A stretch of DNA of 64,000 nt. Origin: Microbacterium sp. p3-SID336 (GTDB taxonomy: Bacteria; Actinomycetota; Actinomycetes; Actinomycetales; Microbacteriaceae). The DNA lies in contig NZ_JALXPE010000006.1 in NCBI RefSeq assembly GCF_025143365.1, positions 1 to 64,000 on the forward strand, written 5' to 3'. Below the pieces are notes generated by a model. It made no database searches, was not told the DNA's origin, and saw only the letters and a program-made list of their open reading frames with translations. This document shows positions 45,236-57,348 of the stretch, piece after piece (within the stretch, counting starts at the first letter, position 1; each line of letters starts with the position of its first letter). The translations under genes and the position numbers were made by a program.

Positions 45236-45294
45236 GGCGCGAGCCTAGGCCGCTGCGTCCGCGCTCGCGCCACCCGACCCGATACGCTGGGTGC

Positions 45295-46272
45295 ATGACG
45301 CACTCGGGCAACCCTTTCGGACAGGTTCTCGTCGCGCTCGTCACTCCGATGACGGCCGACGGCGAAGTCGACTGGCCCGCCGTCGAGAAGCACATCGATG
45401 ACGTGATCACCGCGGGAGCGGACGGCATCGTGGTGACGGGAACGACCGGCGAGACCTCGACGCTGACGGACCCCGAGAAGCTCAAGCTCGTCGAGGTCGG
45501 CAAGTCGGTCTCGGCAGGCCGGGCCAAGATCATCACCGGCGGCGGCTCGAACGAGACCGCGCATGCCATCGAGCTCTACAAGGCGAGCGAGAAGGCCGGC
45601 GCCGACGGCATCATGATCGTGACGCCGTACTACAACAAGCCGACGCAGGCTGGCATCCTCACGCATTTCCGGCTCGTCGCCGACGCGACGGATCTGCCGG
45701 TGATCCTCTACGACATCCCCGGTCGCACCGGGGTGCCGATCAAGTACGAAACCATCCTGCGGCTGGCGAAGCACCCCAACATCCTCGCGGTGAAGGACGC
45801 CAAGGGAGACTTCTCCGAGGTCAGCCGAGTGCTGAACCAGACCGATCTAATGTATTTCTCGGGCGATGACGCGAATGTGCTGCCGCATCTGTCGATCGGC
45901 GCGACGGGTCTCATCGGCGTGACCGCGAACGTCGCGGCGGCTCCGTACCGGACCATCATCGACGCCGTCAACGCCGGTGACCTCGCAACGGCGACCGCTG
46001 AGCACAAGCGCCTGGAGCCGTTGGTGCGCGCGGTGATGACGCATGTCCCCGGGACGGTGGCGGCCAAGTACATCCTGCACGGGCTCGGGCGCATCTCGAG
46101 CCCTCGTGTGCGGCTTCCCCTCGTCGGCCCCGAGGAATGGGAGGCCGCGCTCATCGAGGATGAGCTCGCCCTCGTCCGGAATGTCGCCGGCGCGGACTTC
46201 TCCAACTTCCGCCCCGACCGCAATGCGGCAGCGGGCGGTGCCCTGCCCAAGGTGCACGGCACGACGCGCTGA
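45295..46272 (+). CDS. dapA: 4-hydroxy-tetrahydrodipicolinate synthase
   Basis: Condenses pyruvate with aspartate semialdehyde at the entry to lysine and diaminopimelate synthesis. 325 residues: GTTGETSTL, Tyr 139 in LYDIPGRTG, and the Schiff-base Lys 167 in LAVKDAKGD. The C-terminus carries about 25 extra residues. The ATG is 6 bases after TACGCT (45283-45288). dapB is 5 kb upstream, separated by the redox and folate genes. Confidence 0.95.
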   Translation: MTHSGNPFGQVLVALVTPMTADGEVDWPAVEKHIDDVITAGADGIVVTGTTGETSTLTDPEKLKLVEVGKSVSAGRAKIITGGGSNETAHAIELYKASEKAGADGIMIVTPYYNKPTQAGILTHFRLVADATDLPVILYDIPGRTGVPIKYETILRLAKHPNILAVKDAKGDFSEVSRVLNQTDLMYFSGDDANVLPHLSIGATGLIGVTANVAAAPYRTIIDAVNAGDLATATAEHKRLEPLVRAVMTHVPGTVAAKYILHGLGRISSPRVRLPLVGPEEWEAALIEDELALVRNVAGADFSNFRPDRNAAAGGALPKVHGTTR

Positions 46273-46325
46273 GCCGCGTCACCATGAACGAACGGACGCG
46301 CGAAGTGTCCGACTGAGGAGACAGC

Positions 46326-48002
46326 ATGTCCATTCCCCTGGAAGAACCGCCCGCGCTCGACGAAGGGACGCTGCGGGTCATCCCCATCGGCGGTCTCGGC
46401 GAGATCGGTCGGAACATGACCGTGTTCGAGTTCGGCGGCAAGATCCTCATCGTCGACTGCGGCGTGCTGTTCCCCGAGGAGCACCAGCCCGGCGTCGACC
46501 TGATCCTCCCCGACTTCGAGCCGATCCGCGACCGGCTCGACGACATCGTCGGCGTGGTGCTCACGCACGGCCACGAGGATCACATCGGAGCGGTGCCCTA
46601 CCTGCTGCGTCTGAAGAGCGACATCCCGCTGATCGGCTCCGGGCTCACGCTCGCGCTGGTCGAGGCGAAGCTCAAGGAGCACCGGATCAAGGCCTTCACC
46701 CTCACGGTCAAGGAGGGCCAGGAGGAGCGCGTCGGTCCGTTCGACCTCGAGTTCGTCGCGGTCAACCACTCCATCCCCGACGCCCTGGCTGTCGCGATCC
46801 GCACACCCGCCGGCATGGCGCTGGCCACCGGCGACTTCAAGATGGACCAGCTGCCGCTCGACGGCCGCATCACGGACCTGCGCGCCTTCTCCCGCCTGGG
46901 CGAGGAGGGCGTCGACCTCTTCCTGGTCGACTCCACCAACGCCGATGTTCCCGGGTTCACGCCGACGGAGCGCTCGATCGGTCCGGTCCTCGACCAGGTG
47001 ATCGGCAAGGCGCCGCGCCGGGTGATCGTGGCGAGCTTCTCCAGCCACGTGCACCGTGTGCAGCAGGTCATCGATGCCGCGCACGCGCACGGTCGTCGCG
47101 TCGCCTTCCTCGGCCGGAGCATGGTGCGCAACATGACGATCGCCGAGCAGCTCGGGTACCTCAAGGTTCCCGCCGGCGTGCTGATCGACTTCAAGAAGGC
47201 CCGCGATCTGCCCGACGAGCAGATCGTCTACATGTCCACGGGGTCGCAGGGCGAGCCGATGGCCGTGCTGAGCCGGATGGCGAACCTCGACCACGCGATC
47301 GAGGTGAGCGAGGGCGACACCGTGATCCTCGCGTCGAGCCTCATCCCGGGCAACGAGAACGCCGTCTACCGGGTCATCGACGGTCTCACCAAGCTGGGCG
47401 CGAATGTCGTGCACAAGGCCAACGCACGCGTGCACGTGTCGGGCCACGCGGCGGCCGGCGAGCTGCTGTACTGCTACAACATCCTGAAGCCGAAGAACGT
47501 GCTGCCGGTGCACGGCGAGTACCGTCACCTGATCGCGAACGCCAAGCTCGCGCAGGACACGGGCATCGACGAGGAGAACACGATCATCGCCTCGAACGGC
47601 ACCGTGATCGACCTCAGCGACGGTGTCGCCCGTGTCGTCGGGCAGCTCGACCTCGGGTTCGTGTACGTGGACGGCTCGACCGTCGGGGAGATCACGGACG
47701 CCGACCTCAAGGACCGCCGGATCCTGGGTGAGGAGGGCTTCATCTCGGTCATCGTCGTGGTGGACGCCGCGACCGGCCGCATCATCTCGGGCCCGGAGAT
47801 CCACGCCCGCGGCGTCGCCGAAGACGACTCCGTGTTCGATGACGTGGCCCCGAAGATCGTCGCCGCGCTCAAGGAGGCCTCCGGGAACGGCGTCCGCGAC
47901 ACGCACGCGCTGTCGCAGGTGGTCCGTCGCACGATCGGGCGCTGGGTGAACCAGAAGCTGCGTCGCCGGCCGATGATCGTGCCCCTCGTCATCGAGGCCT
48001 GA
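46326..48002 (+). CDS. rnj: ribonuclease J
   Basis: A metallo-beta-lactamase RNase with endo- and 5'-exonuclease activity in RNA maturation and decay. 558 residues: THGHEDHIGAVPYLL binds zinc, the beta-CASP segment SFSSHVHRVQQ follows, and HVSGHAAAGELLYCYNILKP lies near residue 380. The start has GAGGAGA. dapA-rnj-ftsK is the common actinobacterial order. Confidence 0.95.
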   Translation: MSIPLEEPPALDEGTLRVIPIGGLGEIGRNMTVFEFGGKILIVDCGVLFPEEHQPGVDLILPDFEPIRDRLDDIVGVVLTHGHEDHIGAVPYLLRLKSDIPLIGSGLTLALVEAKLKEHRIKAFTLTVKEGQEERVGPFDLEFVAVNHSIPDALAVAIRTPAGMALATGDFKMDQLPLDGRITDLRAFSRLGEEGVDLFLVDSTNADVPGFTPTERSIGPVLDQVIGKAPRRVIVASFSSHVHRVQQVIDAAHAHGRRVAFLGRSMVRNMTIAEQLGYLKVPAGVLIDFKKARDLPDEQIVYMSTGSQGEPMAVLSRMANLDHAIEVSEGDTVILASSLIPGNENAVYRVIDGLTKLGANVVHKANARVHVSGHAAAGELLYCYNILKPKNVLPVHGEYRHLIANAKLAQDTGIDEENTIIASNGTVIDLSDGVARVVGQLDLGFVYVDGSTVGEITDADLKDRRILGEEGFISVIVVVDAATGRIISGPEIHARGVAEDDSVFDDVAPKIVAALKEASGNGVRDTHALSQVVRRTIGRWVNQKLRRRPMIVPLVIEA

Positions 48003-48094
48003 AACCCGCGATCGTGGCCGCCCGTCGCCGCCGGGATCGTCCGGATTCCGCGTGGTGACGCGGCGATGTCGGCTCCTGGCCGTAGCGTGGAGGC

Positions 48095-50803
48095 ATGGCC
48101 AGGAGCAGCACCAAGACCGAGCGCGCCTCGACGAGCGCGCCGTCGCGCCCGAAACGGCAGTCGGCTCCCAAGTCCCCGCCGGCTCCCAAGAAGTACATCG
48201 ACCAGGCGGACAAGGCACCGGTCGCCGTTCGCGCCTGGGTCGGGCTGGCGCACGGGGTCGGCGGACTCTTCCGCGCCTTCGGCCCGGAGACGCTGGAGAA
48301 AGACGATCGTCGCGACGGCTTCCCCTTCCTGCTGGTGATCTTGGCCGTTCTCGGGGCGCTGAACGAGTGGTTCTTCATCGGCAACGAGGTCGCCACCAAC
48401 GTCAGTGCCTTCTCAGTAGGCCTGCTGGTCGGGCGTGTGGCGTTCATCATGCCGGTCCTGTTGCTGTTGCTCGCTGGCTGGCTGTTCCGGCACCCGTCCT
48501 CCGTGCACGACAACGGGCGTATCGGAATCGGGTTCGGTCTCTTCGTTGTTGCCATTGCAGGGGTCTCCCACCTCGCCGGACCGCGGCCCAACCCGAGCGA
48601 AGGGCCTGCTGCTGTCAGTGCCGCAGGCGGCGTGCTCGGCTGGCTCATCGGCCAGCCGCTGACGTATCTCACCGACATCCCCGCCTACATCGTCCTGGGG
48701 CTTCTCGCCGCGCTCAGCATCCTGATCCTCACCAAGACGCCGCCGAACCGCATCGGCTCCCGGTTGGGAGATCTGTACGCGTGGATGTTCGATGCGGAGC
48801 GCCCGGAGAAGCCTGTCAAGGAAACCGCGGCGATCGACGAGGCCGACAAGACCGACGACCCGGATGTGCTGCCCTGGTGGCGTCGCAACAAGACGGGACG
48901 CGAGGAAGACCCCGACGAGGGCACGCTCGGGTCCGACGACATCACCGCGCTGCTGTCCACGAACGAGCCGACACCGGCCTACGACCAGGCGGTCACGGTC
49001 GCCACGCCGTCGGATGCGGCGACCGAGGTGCTCTCGGACGTGCGCTCGATCGCCGACTCGCTGGCCGAGCAGCAGTCGACGGCGCTCCTCGACGACGAGT
49101 CCGACACGGGCGAGATGCCCGAGCTTCCGGGTCTGGACGGCTTCGGCACCGACGGGCCGGGCGACCGCGGTCCCCAGGCGCCGGCTGCGCCGTACATCCT
49201 GCCGTCGCCCGGTGTCCTGGCCGAGGGCCCGCCGTCCGTCGCACGCTCCGAGGCCAACGACCGCATCGTCGAGCAGATCACCAGTGTCCTCGACCAGTTC
49301 AAGGTCGACGCCAAGGTCACGGGCTTCTCCCGCGGGCCGACCGTCACGCAGTACGAGGTCGAGGTCGGCCACGGCGTCAAGGTCGAGAAGATCCTCCAGC
49401 TCAGCAACAACTTCGCCTACGCGGTCGCCTCGAACGACGTGCGCATCCTCTCGCCGATCCCCGGCAAGAGCGCGATCGGCATCGAGATCCCGAACACCGA
49501 TCGGGAGACGGTCGCGCTCGGTGACGTGCTGCGTTCGCAGGCCGCGCTCAAGAGCACGCATCCGCTCACGATCGGTGTCGGCAAGGACGTCGGCGGCAAC
49601 TTCGTCGTCGCGAACCTGGCCAAGATGCCGCACCTCCTCGTCGCCGGTTCCACGGGCTCCGGTAAGTCCAGCTTCGTCAACTCGATGATCACGAGCCTGT
49701 TGATGCGGGCCCGTCCGTCCGACGTGCGCATGGTGCTGATCGACCCGAAGCGCGTGGAGCTCACGAGCTACGCGGGTGTGCCGCATCTGATCACGCCGAT
49801 CATCACGAACCCCAAGAAGGCGGCGGAAGCGCTGCAGTGGGTCGTGAAGGAGATGGACATGCGGTACGACGACCTGGCGTCGTTCGGGTTCCGCCACATC
49901 GACGACTTCAACCGTGCGGTGCGTGCGGGGGAGGTCGAGGTTCCCGTCGGCAGCGAGCGGGTGCTGAAGCCGTACCCGTATCTGCTGGTCGTGGTCGACG
50001 AGCTCGCCGACCTCATGATGGTCGCCCCGCGTGACGTCGAGGATTCGATCGTCCGCATCACACAGCTGGCGCGCGCCTCCGGGATCCACCTGGTGCTCGC
50101 CACGCAGCGCCCCAGCGTCGATGTCGTGACGGGTCTCATCAAGGCAAACGTGCCGTCGCGTCTCGCGTTCGCCGTGACGAGCGTGACCGACAGCCGCGTG
50201 ATCCTGGACAGCCCCGGCGCCGACAAGCTGATCGGCCAGGGTGATGCGCTGTTCTCGCCGATGGGGTCGTCGAAGCCGTTCCGCCTGCAGGGTGCGTGGG
50301 TCGACGAGAAGGAGATCGACGCGGTCGTCAAGCACGTGACGCGCCAGGCTCGTCCGGAGTATCGCGCGGACGTGCAGGAGGCGATGGAGCCCAGCAAGAA
50401 GAAGGAGGTCGACGAGGACATCGGCGACGACCTCGAGCTTCTCCTCGCCGCGGCCGAGCTGATCGTCTCCTCGCAGTTCGGCTCGACCTCCATGCTGCAG
50501 CGCAAGCTGCGCGTCGGTTTCGCCAAGGCCGGTCGACTCATGGACCTCCTCGAGTCGCGTGAGGTCGTCGGCCCGTCCGAGGGATCGAAGGCGCGTGATG
50601 TGCTCGCGACGCCGGAGCAGCTTCCCCAGGTGATGGCGAAGCTGCGCGGCGAGGACGCCCCGGCGGCGCCCGCGGCTTCTGCGGCACCGCTGGCGGGGTC
50701 GGACGGTGCCGAACGCGATCCGCTCGAGGCGCAGTACGACGGGCTCCCCGTGGTGGAGGCCGAGGGCGACGAAGACGCCTGGGGCCTGACGGGGCGCGAC
50801 TGA
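48095..50803 (+). CDS. ftsK: DNA translocase FtsK
   Basis: Pumps chromosome ends at the division septum. The 902-residue protein has four N-terminal membrane helices (about 70-225), an acidic linker, and a motor domain with Walker [14 protein letters not shown] near residue 517, Walker [14 protein letters not shown], and a C-terminal gamma winged helix ([18 protein letters not shown]). The ATG is 6 bases after TAGCGT (48083-48088). The stop overlaps pgsA (TGATG). Confidence 0.95.
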   Translation: MARSSTKTERASTSAPSRPKRQSAPKSPPAPKKYIDQADKAPVAVRAWVGLAHGVGGLFRAFGPETLEKDDRRDGFPFLLVILAVLGALNEWFFIGNEVATNVSAFSVGLLVGRVAFIMPVLLLLLAGWLFRHPSSVHDNGRIGIGFGLFVVAIAGVSHLAGPRPNPSEGPAAVSAAGGVLGWLIGQPLTYLTDIPAYIVLGLLAALSILILTKTPPNRIGSRLGDLYAWMFDAERPEKPVKETAAIDEADKTDDPDVLPWWRRNKTGREEDPDEGTLGSDDITALLSTNEPTPAYDQAVTVATPSDAATEVLSDVRSIADSLAEQQSTALLDDESDTGEMPELPGLDGFGTDGPGDRGPQAPAAPYILPSPGVLAEGPPSVARSEANDRIVEQITSVLDQFKVDAKVTGFSRGPTVTQYEVEVGHGVKVEKILQLSNNFAYAVASNDVRILSPIPGKSAIGIEIPNTDRETVALGDVLRSQAALKSTHPLTIGVGKDVGGNFVVANLAKMPHLLVAGSTGSGKSSFVNSMITSLLMRARPSDVRMVLIDPKRVELTSYAGVPHLITPIITNPKKAAEALQWVVKEMDMRYDDLASFGFRHIDDFNRAVRAGEVEVPVGSERVLKPYPYLLVVVDELADLMMVAPRDVEDSIVRITQLARASGIHLVLATQRPSVDVVTGLIKANVPSRLAFAVTSVTDSRVILDSPGADKLIGQGDALFSPMGSSKPFRLQGAWVDEKEIDAVVKHVTRQARPEYRADVQEAMEPSKKKEVDEDIGDDLELLLAAAELIVSSQFGSTSMLQRKLRVGFAKAGRLMDLLESREVVGPSEGSKARDVLATPEQLPQVMAKLRGEDAPAAPAASAAPLAGSDGAERDPLEAQYDGLPVVEAEGDEDAWGLTGRD

Positions 50804-51378
50804 TGGCGATCCCACGGCAGCTGCCCAACGCGATCACCGTCGCCCGTATCCCGCTGGCGGTGGTGTTCTTCGTGCTGCTGATGATGGGCGGCACGTACGG
50901 GATCCCCGAGCCGGCGCTGCGCTGGTCCGCCGCGATCCTGTTCATCCTCGCGATCTCCACCGACTGGGTCGACGGGTACCTGGCTCGGCGGTATGACATC
51001 GTCAGCGACTTCGGCAAGCTGTGGGACCCGATCGCGGACAAGCTGCTGACGGGTGCGGGTTTCATCGGTCTCGCGATCCTCGGCGAGGTCGGCTGGTTGA
51101 TCGTCGTCGTGATCCTGGTGCGCGAGTGGGGGATCACGATCCATCGCCTCATGGTCGCCAGCGAGCACGTCGTGGCGGCGGCGTGGATGGGCAAGATCAA
51201 GACGGCGTTCCAGGGGGTGGCGCTCGGCTGGGCGCTTTTGCCGCTGCACGAGTTCATCGGGCTCGGCGCGTGGACGTTCGTGACCTTCCTGCTGATGGTG
51301 ATCGTGCTGATCCTCACCGTCGCCAGCGGCATCGACTACGTCGCCGCCCAGGTGCGCGGCTCCCGACAGCGGCCATGA
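50803..51378 (+). CDS. pgsA: CDP-diacylglycerol-glycerol-3-phosphate 3-phosphatidyltransferase
   Basis: The committed step of phosphatidylglycerol synthesis in the membrane. 191 residues with the CDP-alcohol phosphotransferase motif spread over STDWVDGYLARRYD and DFGKLWDPIADKLL, and about four helices. Overlaps ftsK and cinA at both ends, so the three are translated together. Confidence 0.93.
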   Translation: MAIPRQLPNAITVARIPLAVVFFVLLMMGGTYGIPEPALRWSAAILFILAISTDWVDGYLARRYDIVSDFGKLWDPIADKLLTGAGFIGLAILGEVGWLIVVVILVREWGITIHRLMVASEHVVAAAWMGKIKTAFQGVALGWALLPLHEFIGLGAWTFVTFLLMVIVLILTVASGIDYVAAQVRGSRQRP

Positions 51379-51863
51379 GCGCGCCGGCGGCCGAGGCGGC
51401 GTTGACGCGACTGCGCGCTCGCGGCTGGAGCCTGGGCGTCGCGGAGTCGCTCACCGGCGGTGCCGTCTGCGCTGCGCTGGTCGACGTGCCCGGTGCTTCC
51501 GCCGTTCTGCAGGGCGGGGTCGTCGCCTATGCCACTCCCGTCAAGCACACGCTCCTCGGCGTCGATGCGCAGCTCCTCGCCGAGCACGGCCCGGTGCACC
51601 CTGATGTCGCTCGGCAGATGGCGGACGGCGTGCGCCGTGCCGTCGCCGTCGACGGCCGGGCGGCCGACGTGGGGGTCTCCACGACCGGCATCGCGGGGCC
51701 GGAGTCACCGGACGGTCAGCCGGTGGGCACGGTGCACATCGGCATCGCCACACCGCTCGACGTCACCTCCCGCGCGTTCCTGTTCGACGGCGACCGTGCA
51801 GCGGTGAGGTCGCAGACTGTCGTGGCGCTCCTCGGGATGCTCGCCGACGCCGCGGGGGAATAG
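51375..51863 (+). CDS. CinA-family nicotinamide-nucleotide amidohydrolase
   Basis: A 162-residue stand-alone CinA C-terminal domain (PncC type), which deamidates NMN for NAD recycling. Motifs are GVAESLTGGAVCAALVDVPG, GGVVAYATPVKHTLLGV and STTGIAGPESPDGQPVGTV. The N-terminal MoaB-like domain of full CinA is absent. The ATG overlaps the pgsA stop (ATGA). It is sometimes called competence protein, though no uptake role is implied. Confidence 0.9.
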   Translation: MSAPAAEAALTRLRARGWSLGVAESLTGGAVCAALVDVPGASAVLQGGVVAYATPVKHTLLGVDAQLLAEHGPVHPDVARQMADGVRRAVAVDGRAADVGVSTTGIAGPESPDGQPVGTVHIGIATPLDVTSRAFLFDGDRAAVRSQTVVALLGMLADAAGE

Positions 51864-51947
51864 CAGCGGGGCGGTCGCGGTTGAGTCAGATGTGCTCACA
51901 TTCAAACCACAGAGTGCAAGGGTAGATTCTGTGCAGGCCAGGAGGGC

Positions 51948-51953
51948 TAGACT
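51948..51953 (+). promoter_or_regulatory. -10 box for the clgR-like gene
   Basis: TAGACT, followed by a leader of about 45 bases that contains a small hairpin, TCGAGG (51964-51969) with CCTCGA (51974-51979), and the ribosome site GGGAGGAGG. Confidence 0.55.
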
Positions 51954-52004
51954 GGCTGTCTCTTCGAGGGAAGCCTCGATCGATCACACGGGGAGGAGGT
52001 TCCG

Positions 52005-52313
52005 ATGATTCTTGTCCGGCAGGAAATCGGCGATGTGCTCAGGGACTTCCGCCTGCAGAAGGGGCGCACCCTCCGGCAGGTCGCAAGCAAGGCGTCCGTC
52101 GCTCTCGGCTATCTCAGTGAGGTCGAGCGAGGGCAGAAGGAGGCATCGAGCGAGATCCTCGCTTCGGTCGCTGAGGCTCTCGATGTACCCATCTCCACGA
52201 TCATGCGCGAGGTGGGCGACCGCATCTCGGTGCTCGAGGGCATCCAGGTCTTCCCGGACGTCGTCCCCGACGACCTCGTCGCTTCGGTCGAGCCCGAGCT
52301 CTCGCTTCACTGA
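52005..52313 (+). CDS. clgR: ClgR-like helix-turn-helix regulator
   Basis: A 102-residue XRE-type DNA-binding protein. The helix-turn-helix covers about residues 22-45 (LRQVASKASVALGYLSEVER), and the spacing to a conserved C-terminal helix fits ClgR, the actinobacterial activator of clp proteases and DNA repair genes. Its place between cinA and recA is where clgR lies in other actinobacteria. It has its own promoter. Confidence 0.85.
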   Translation: MILVRQEIGDVLRDFRLQKGRTLRQVASKASVALGYLSEVERGQKEASSEILASVAEALDVPISTIMREVGDRISVLEGIQVFPDVVPDDLVASVEPELSLH

Positions 52314-52324
52314 GCCGTGTTCGG

Positions 52325-52549
52325 ATGCGTCGAAGCGAATTCCTGCGCGCCGTCGAAGCGGAGTTCCAGGCGCGCGGTACGTCCCTCGTGAACGACCTGG
52401 TTCTCGCTTCGGTGGGAAACCGTACGGCGCTCGAGGCTCTCGCCGCCGGCGTCCCTCCTCGTGAGATCTGGCTCGCGCTGTGCGAGGAGATGGACGTCCC
52501 CGACTCCCGACGTCATGGTGTCGGCCGGTTGGAGCCCCGCGCTCGCTGA
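52325..52549 (+). CDS. DUF3046 protein
   Basis: A 74-residue protein of the actinobacterial DUF3046 family, found just ahead of recA. It starts 12 bases after the clgR-like stop. Visible are [14 protein letters not shown] at the N-terminus and [20 protein letters not shown]. No function is known. The second half of the gap to recA holds the SOS promoter. Confidence 0.85.
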   Translation: MRRSEFLRAVEAEFQARGTSLVNDLVLASVGNRTALEALAAGVPPREIWLALCEEMDVPDSRRHGVGRLEPRAR

Positions 52550-52601
52550 CTCAACGGCGTCCGGCCTGTGCGGATGTCGACACGCCGCGCGCGCCGCGTC
52601 C

Positions 52602-52617
52602 TCGAAAATCTGTTCGA
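52602..52617. promoter_or_regulatory. LexA-type SOS box of recA
   Basis: TCGAAA-ATCT-GTTCGA differs from the actinobacterial consensus TCGAAC-N4-GTTCGA at one position. It sits in the -35/spacer region of the TAGTCT promoter. Confidence 0.8.
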
Positions 52618-52624
52618 ACGGGCG

Positions 52625-52630
52625 TAGTCT
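52625..52630 (+). promoter_or_regulatory. -10 box of recA
   Basis: TAGTCT, 8 bases after the SOS box. The resulting leader is about 175 bases; I see no clear fold in it. Confidence 0.6.
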
Positions 52631-52812
52631 TCTGCACAAGTGGTTACGACGCTCCGGTCGTCGCGTGCCGCGGCTCATCAGCTCGAATGTCGGTGGCCCG
52701 CTCTAGCGTGAGGATCAGGCCGAAGAGCCACACGCCTTGTCGGAGAGTTCCTTCCAACCGGAAGAGCCGCGACAGCCTACAGGCGGCATCACACGCGCAG
52801 AAGGAGCACGCC

Positions 52813-53861
<1,049 letters not shown>

Positions 53862-53862
<1 letters not shown>

Positions 53863-54812
53863 TGTCTGAGCAGCGTGGGGGCGATGCCGAGCGGATCGCC
53901 CCCATCATTCCTCTTTTCGGCAGTCATGCAGCGGGTGGTCCAGCGGCCGCGCGGGACCACGCGGACGGCGACGCGACGACCGTCCCGCGCACCGACCCGC
54001 CGACCGACACGCAGCCCAGTGCCATGAGCCCGGGGCAGGCGCGGGCGTCTTCCTCGGGTGACGCCGCTCTCTGGCGCTCCACGTGGCATGACGCTGCACC
54101 CGGTCAGGCGGTGCACGGCGACCACGGGCGTCGTGCGGGTGCGGGTGCGGACGTCGGTACTCCAAGCGAGCGCCACCCCGCCCGCGGGGGAGGGGGTCGG
54201 GTGGGCTCAGCCGGGCGTACGCCGCGCCTGCGCGTGCTCGGCGAGCCGGCGCGGGCGGATGCGGCGCCCGACGAGGGCGGCGTCTCCGCGCCCACGCCCA
54301 GCCTCGACGACATCCGCTCGACCGCGGAGGAGTCCCTGCTGCGGAAACTCAGGGCGCGTTCGCTCTCGGTATCGGAAGCGCGGCTCGTGCTGAAGGGGCA
54401 CGGGCTGGATGCCGCGGCGATCGACGATGTGACGGATGACTTCTGTCGCCGCGGCTACCTCGATGACACGGTTCTGGCGGAGATGCTGGTCACCGCGGGC
54501 GTCGAGCGCAAAGGACAGGGGCGCGTCGCACTCTCTCGCGCTCTGGCACAGCGTGGCATCCCGCGTGAGGTCATCCAGGCGGCGCTCGACGAGCTTCCCG
54601 ATGACGACGCCGAGCGCGCGCTGGAATTCGCACGCACGAAGGCGCGTTCCTTGAGCAGACTCGATCCCGATACGGCTCTGCGACGTCTGCTCGGGCAGCT
54701 GGCCCGTCGCGGCTACGGAGGTTCCGTCGCGACGAATGCGGCCAAGACGGCGCTGCGCGAGGCTTCGTTCGGTGGGGGCGCGTCCGGGGTTCGCTTCGTC
54801 GACTCCGACTGA
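53862..54812 (+). CDS. recX: RecX regulatory protein with long N-terminal extension
   Basis: Modulator of RecA filaments. Of 316 residues, only about 148-305 form the three-helix RecX repeats ([40 protein letters not shown]). The first 145 residues are disordered and rich in alanine, glycine, arginine and proline, yet contain short motifs ([17 protein letters not shown]) that may be conserved. Typical RecX proteins are about 160-180 residues. Coupled to recA by TGATG. Confidence 0.9.
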
Positions 54813-54846
54813 CGGCGCCGCCGACCGATCGCAGGGATACGGCTCG

Positions 54847-54852
54847 TACAAT
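54847..54852 (+). promoter_or_regulatory. -10 box of miaB
   Basis: TACAAT with 9 bases to the miaB ATG, so the leader would be at most a few bases. Confidence 0.5.
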
Positions 54853-54861
54853 GGAGACATC

Positions 54862-56406
54862 ATGAGCATTCCCCGTAGCGAACCGACGATCATCTCCGCC
54901 TCGTCGGCCGCCGTCGATGAAGACGGGCGTCAGCGATCCTATGAAGTGCGCACCTTCGGGTGCCAGATGAACGTGCACGACTCGGAGCGTCTGTCCGGGT
55001 CGCTCGAGAGCGCGGGGTACGTGCGCGCTGCGGCAGGCGCCGAGGCCGACGTCGTCATCATCAACACGTGTGCCGTGCGCGACAATGCGGCGGGCAAGCT
55101 CTACGGGACCCTCGGCCACCTCGCCGCCGTGAAGCGACGCAAGGCCGGGATGCAGATCGCGGTCGGCGGCTGCCTGGCCCAGATGGACAAGCAGGCGGTG
55201 CTCGACAAGGCACCGTGGGTCGACGTGGTGTTCGGCACCCACAATATGGGTTCGCTCCCCGGGCTGCTCGAACGAGCGCGTCACAACGGCGACGCCGAGC
55301 TGGAGATCCTGGAGTCGCTGGAGGTCTTCCCGTCCACGCTGCCGACCAAGCGCGAGTCGGCGCACAGCGGCTGGGTCTCGATCTCGGTCGGGTGCAACAA
55401 CACCTGCACGTTCTGCATCGTCCCCAGCCTCCGCGGCAAGGAGAAGGACCGGCGCCCCGGCGACATCCTGAACGAGATCCGTCTACTCGTCGAGGACGGC
55501 GCGATCGAGGTGACGCTGCTCGGGCAGAACGTCAACTCCTACGGCGTGGAATTCGGCGACCGCCAGGCGTTCGGCAAGCTGCTGCGCGCGGCGGGGGAGA
55601 TCGAAGGTCTGGAGCGGATCCGCTTCACCAGCCCGCATCCGGCCGCCTTCACCGATGACGTCATCGATGCCATGGCGGAGACGCCGAGCGTCATGCCGCA
55701 GCTGCACATGCCCCTGCAGTCTGGCAGCGACCGCATCCTGCGAGCCATGCGGCGCTCGTACCGCAGTGAACGCTTCCTGGGGATCCTGGATCGCGTGCGT
55801 GAGCGCATTCCGCACGCCGCGATCACCACCGACATCATCGTCGGATTCCCGGGCGAGACCGAGGAGGACTTCGAGGAGACGATGCGCGTCGTCGAGCAGT
55901 CGCGGTTCTCCGGCGCCTTCACGTTCCAGTACTCCATCCGCGAGGGCACGCCGGCCGCGACCATGCAGGACCAGGTTCCCAAGGCCGTCGTCCAGGCGCG
56001 ATACGACCGACTGATCGCACTCCAGGAGCGCATCTCGCTCGAGGAGAACCAGAAGCAGGTCGGCCGCGAGATCGAAGTGCTCGTCTCCACCGGCGAGGGC
56101 AAGAAGGACGCCGAGACGCACCGCCTCACCGGTCGTGCGGAAGACCACCGTCTGGTGCACTTCGAGGTCACCCCGGGCTCCGAGCTTCCGCGCCCTGGCG
56201 ATGTCGTCACGGTCACGGTCACGCACGCCGCGCCGTTCCATCTGCTCGCCGACGATCCGACCGGCGCGCCGCTGCGGATCCGGCGGACTCGCGGCGGAGA
56301 CGCCTGGAATCGCTCGCAGTCCGAGTCCTGCGCGGTGCCGGCACCCGGCTCCGGTGCGCCGAAGGCCGTGTCGCTGGGCCTCCCGTCTCTCCGCGTCGGC
56401 GTGTGA
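54862..56406 (+). CDS. miaB: tRNA-2-methylthio-N6-dimethylallyladenosine synthase MiaB
   Basis: A radical SAM enzyme that thiomethylates i6A37 of tRNA. 514 residues: three N-terminal cysteines (TFGCQMN, NTCAVRD, GGCLAQ) hold the auxiliary cluster and CNNTCTFC the SAM cluster; a TRAM domain follows. The last 45 residues are an extra tail. An upstream in-frame start is rejected, as it lies in recX. The stop overlaps miaA by GTGA. Confidence 0.95.
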   Translation: MSIPRSEPTIISASSAAVDEDGRQRSYEVRTFGCQMNVHDSERLSGSLESAGYVRAAAGAEADVVIINTCAVRDNAAGKLYGTLGHLAAVKRRKAGMQIAVGGCLAQMDKQAVLDKAPWVDVVFGTHNMGSLPGLLERARHNGDAELEILESLEVFPSTLPTKRESAHSGWVSISVGCNNTCTFCIVPSLRGKEKDRRPGDILNEIRLLVEDGAIEVTLLGQNVNSYGVEFGDRQAFGKLLRAAGEIEGLERIRFTSPHPAAFTDDVIDAMAETPSVMPQLHMPLQSGSDRILRAMRRSYRSERFLGILDRVRERIPHAAITTDIIVGFPGETEEDFEETMRVVEQSRFSGAFTFQYSIREGTPAATMQDQVPKAVVQARYDRLIALQERISLEENQKQVGREIEVLVSTGEGKKDAETHRLTGRAEDHRLVHFEVTPGSELPRPGDVVTVTVTHAAPFHLLADDPTGAPLRIRRTRGGDAWNRSQSESCAVPAPGSGAPKAVSLGLPSLRVGV

Positions 56407-57314
56407 CCGCTCCTCGACTCTGGGCCGTCGTCGGGGCCACGGGGACGGGGAAGAGCGACCTCGCCCTCGATCTCGCCGAGGCACTGCGACGCCGAGGCAA
56501 CCCGGCGGAGATCGTGAACGCCGACGCCATGCAGGTGTACCGCGGCATGGACATCGGGACGGCGAAGCTGCCCCTCGCAGAGAGGCGCGGGATCCCGCAT
56601 CATCTGCTCGACGTCTGCGATGTCAGCACGGACGCCGCCGTGGCCTGGTATCAGCCTCTCGCGCGCGCCGCTGTCACCGACATCCAGGCCCGCGGAGGCG
56701 ACGCGATCCTGGTGGGCGGCTCCGGACTGTACGTGTCCAGCGTGCTGTACGAGTTCCGATTCCCGCCCCGCGACCCCGAGATCCGTCGACGTCTCGAGGA
56801 GCAGCTCGCGGCCGAGGGGACGGCGCCGCTCCTGGACCGGCTGCGGGAACTCGACCCGGTGACGGCCGCTCGCGTGGACCCGCGCAACGGGCGGCGCGTG
56901 GTGCGCGCATTGGAGGTCGTCGAGCAGGGAAGCGCCACGCACGGGGCCGCACTTCCCGAGACGCCGACGTTGTGGCAGTCCGCCTCCCGGGTGATCGGGC
57001 TGCAGGTCGATCGCAGCGAGCTGGTCGAGCGGCTCGATGCCCGGGTGCAGCGGATGTGGGACGCCGGGCTGCTCGCCGAGGTCGAAGGGCTGCGAGGCGC
57101 CGGCCTCGAGAACGGCGGCACGGCGAGCCGCGCGATCGGCTATGCGCAGGCGCTCGGGCAGCTCGACGGCAGGCTCACGCAGGACGAGGCGATCGCGGAG
57201 ACCCGCGCGCTCACACGGCGATATGCGCGGCGACAGGTCTCCTGGTTCAAGCGCTACCCGGAGATCGAGTGGCAGGAACCGCCGGTGGACCCCGAGCGTC
57301 TGCTCGCCGACTGA
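56403..57314 (+). CDS. miaA: tRNA dimethylallyltransferase MiaA
   Basis: Adds the dimethylallyl group to A37, the substrate of MiaB. 303 residues: P-loop [28 protein letters not shown], and VGGSGLYV. The GTG start overlaps the miaB stop, so the two enzymes acting in sequence on A37 are co-translated. Confidence 0.95.
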   Translation: MTAPRLWAVVGATGTGKSDLALDLAEALRRRGNPAEIVNADAMQVYRGMDIGTAKLPLAERRGIPHHLLDVCDVSTDAAVAWYQPLARAAVTDIQARGGDAILVGGSGLYVSSVLYEFRFPPRDPEIRRRLEEQLAAEGTAPLLDRLRELDPVTAARVDPRNGRRVVRALEVVEQGSATHGAALPETPTLWQSASRVIGLQVDRSELVERLDARVQRMWDAGLLAEVEGLRGAGLENGGTASRAIGYAQALGQLDGRLTQDEAIAETRALTRRYARRQVSWFKRYPEIEWQEPPVDPERLLAD

Positions 57315-57348
57315 CGACGGTGTCGGTGGCCCCTGCCAGACTGCGCAC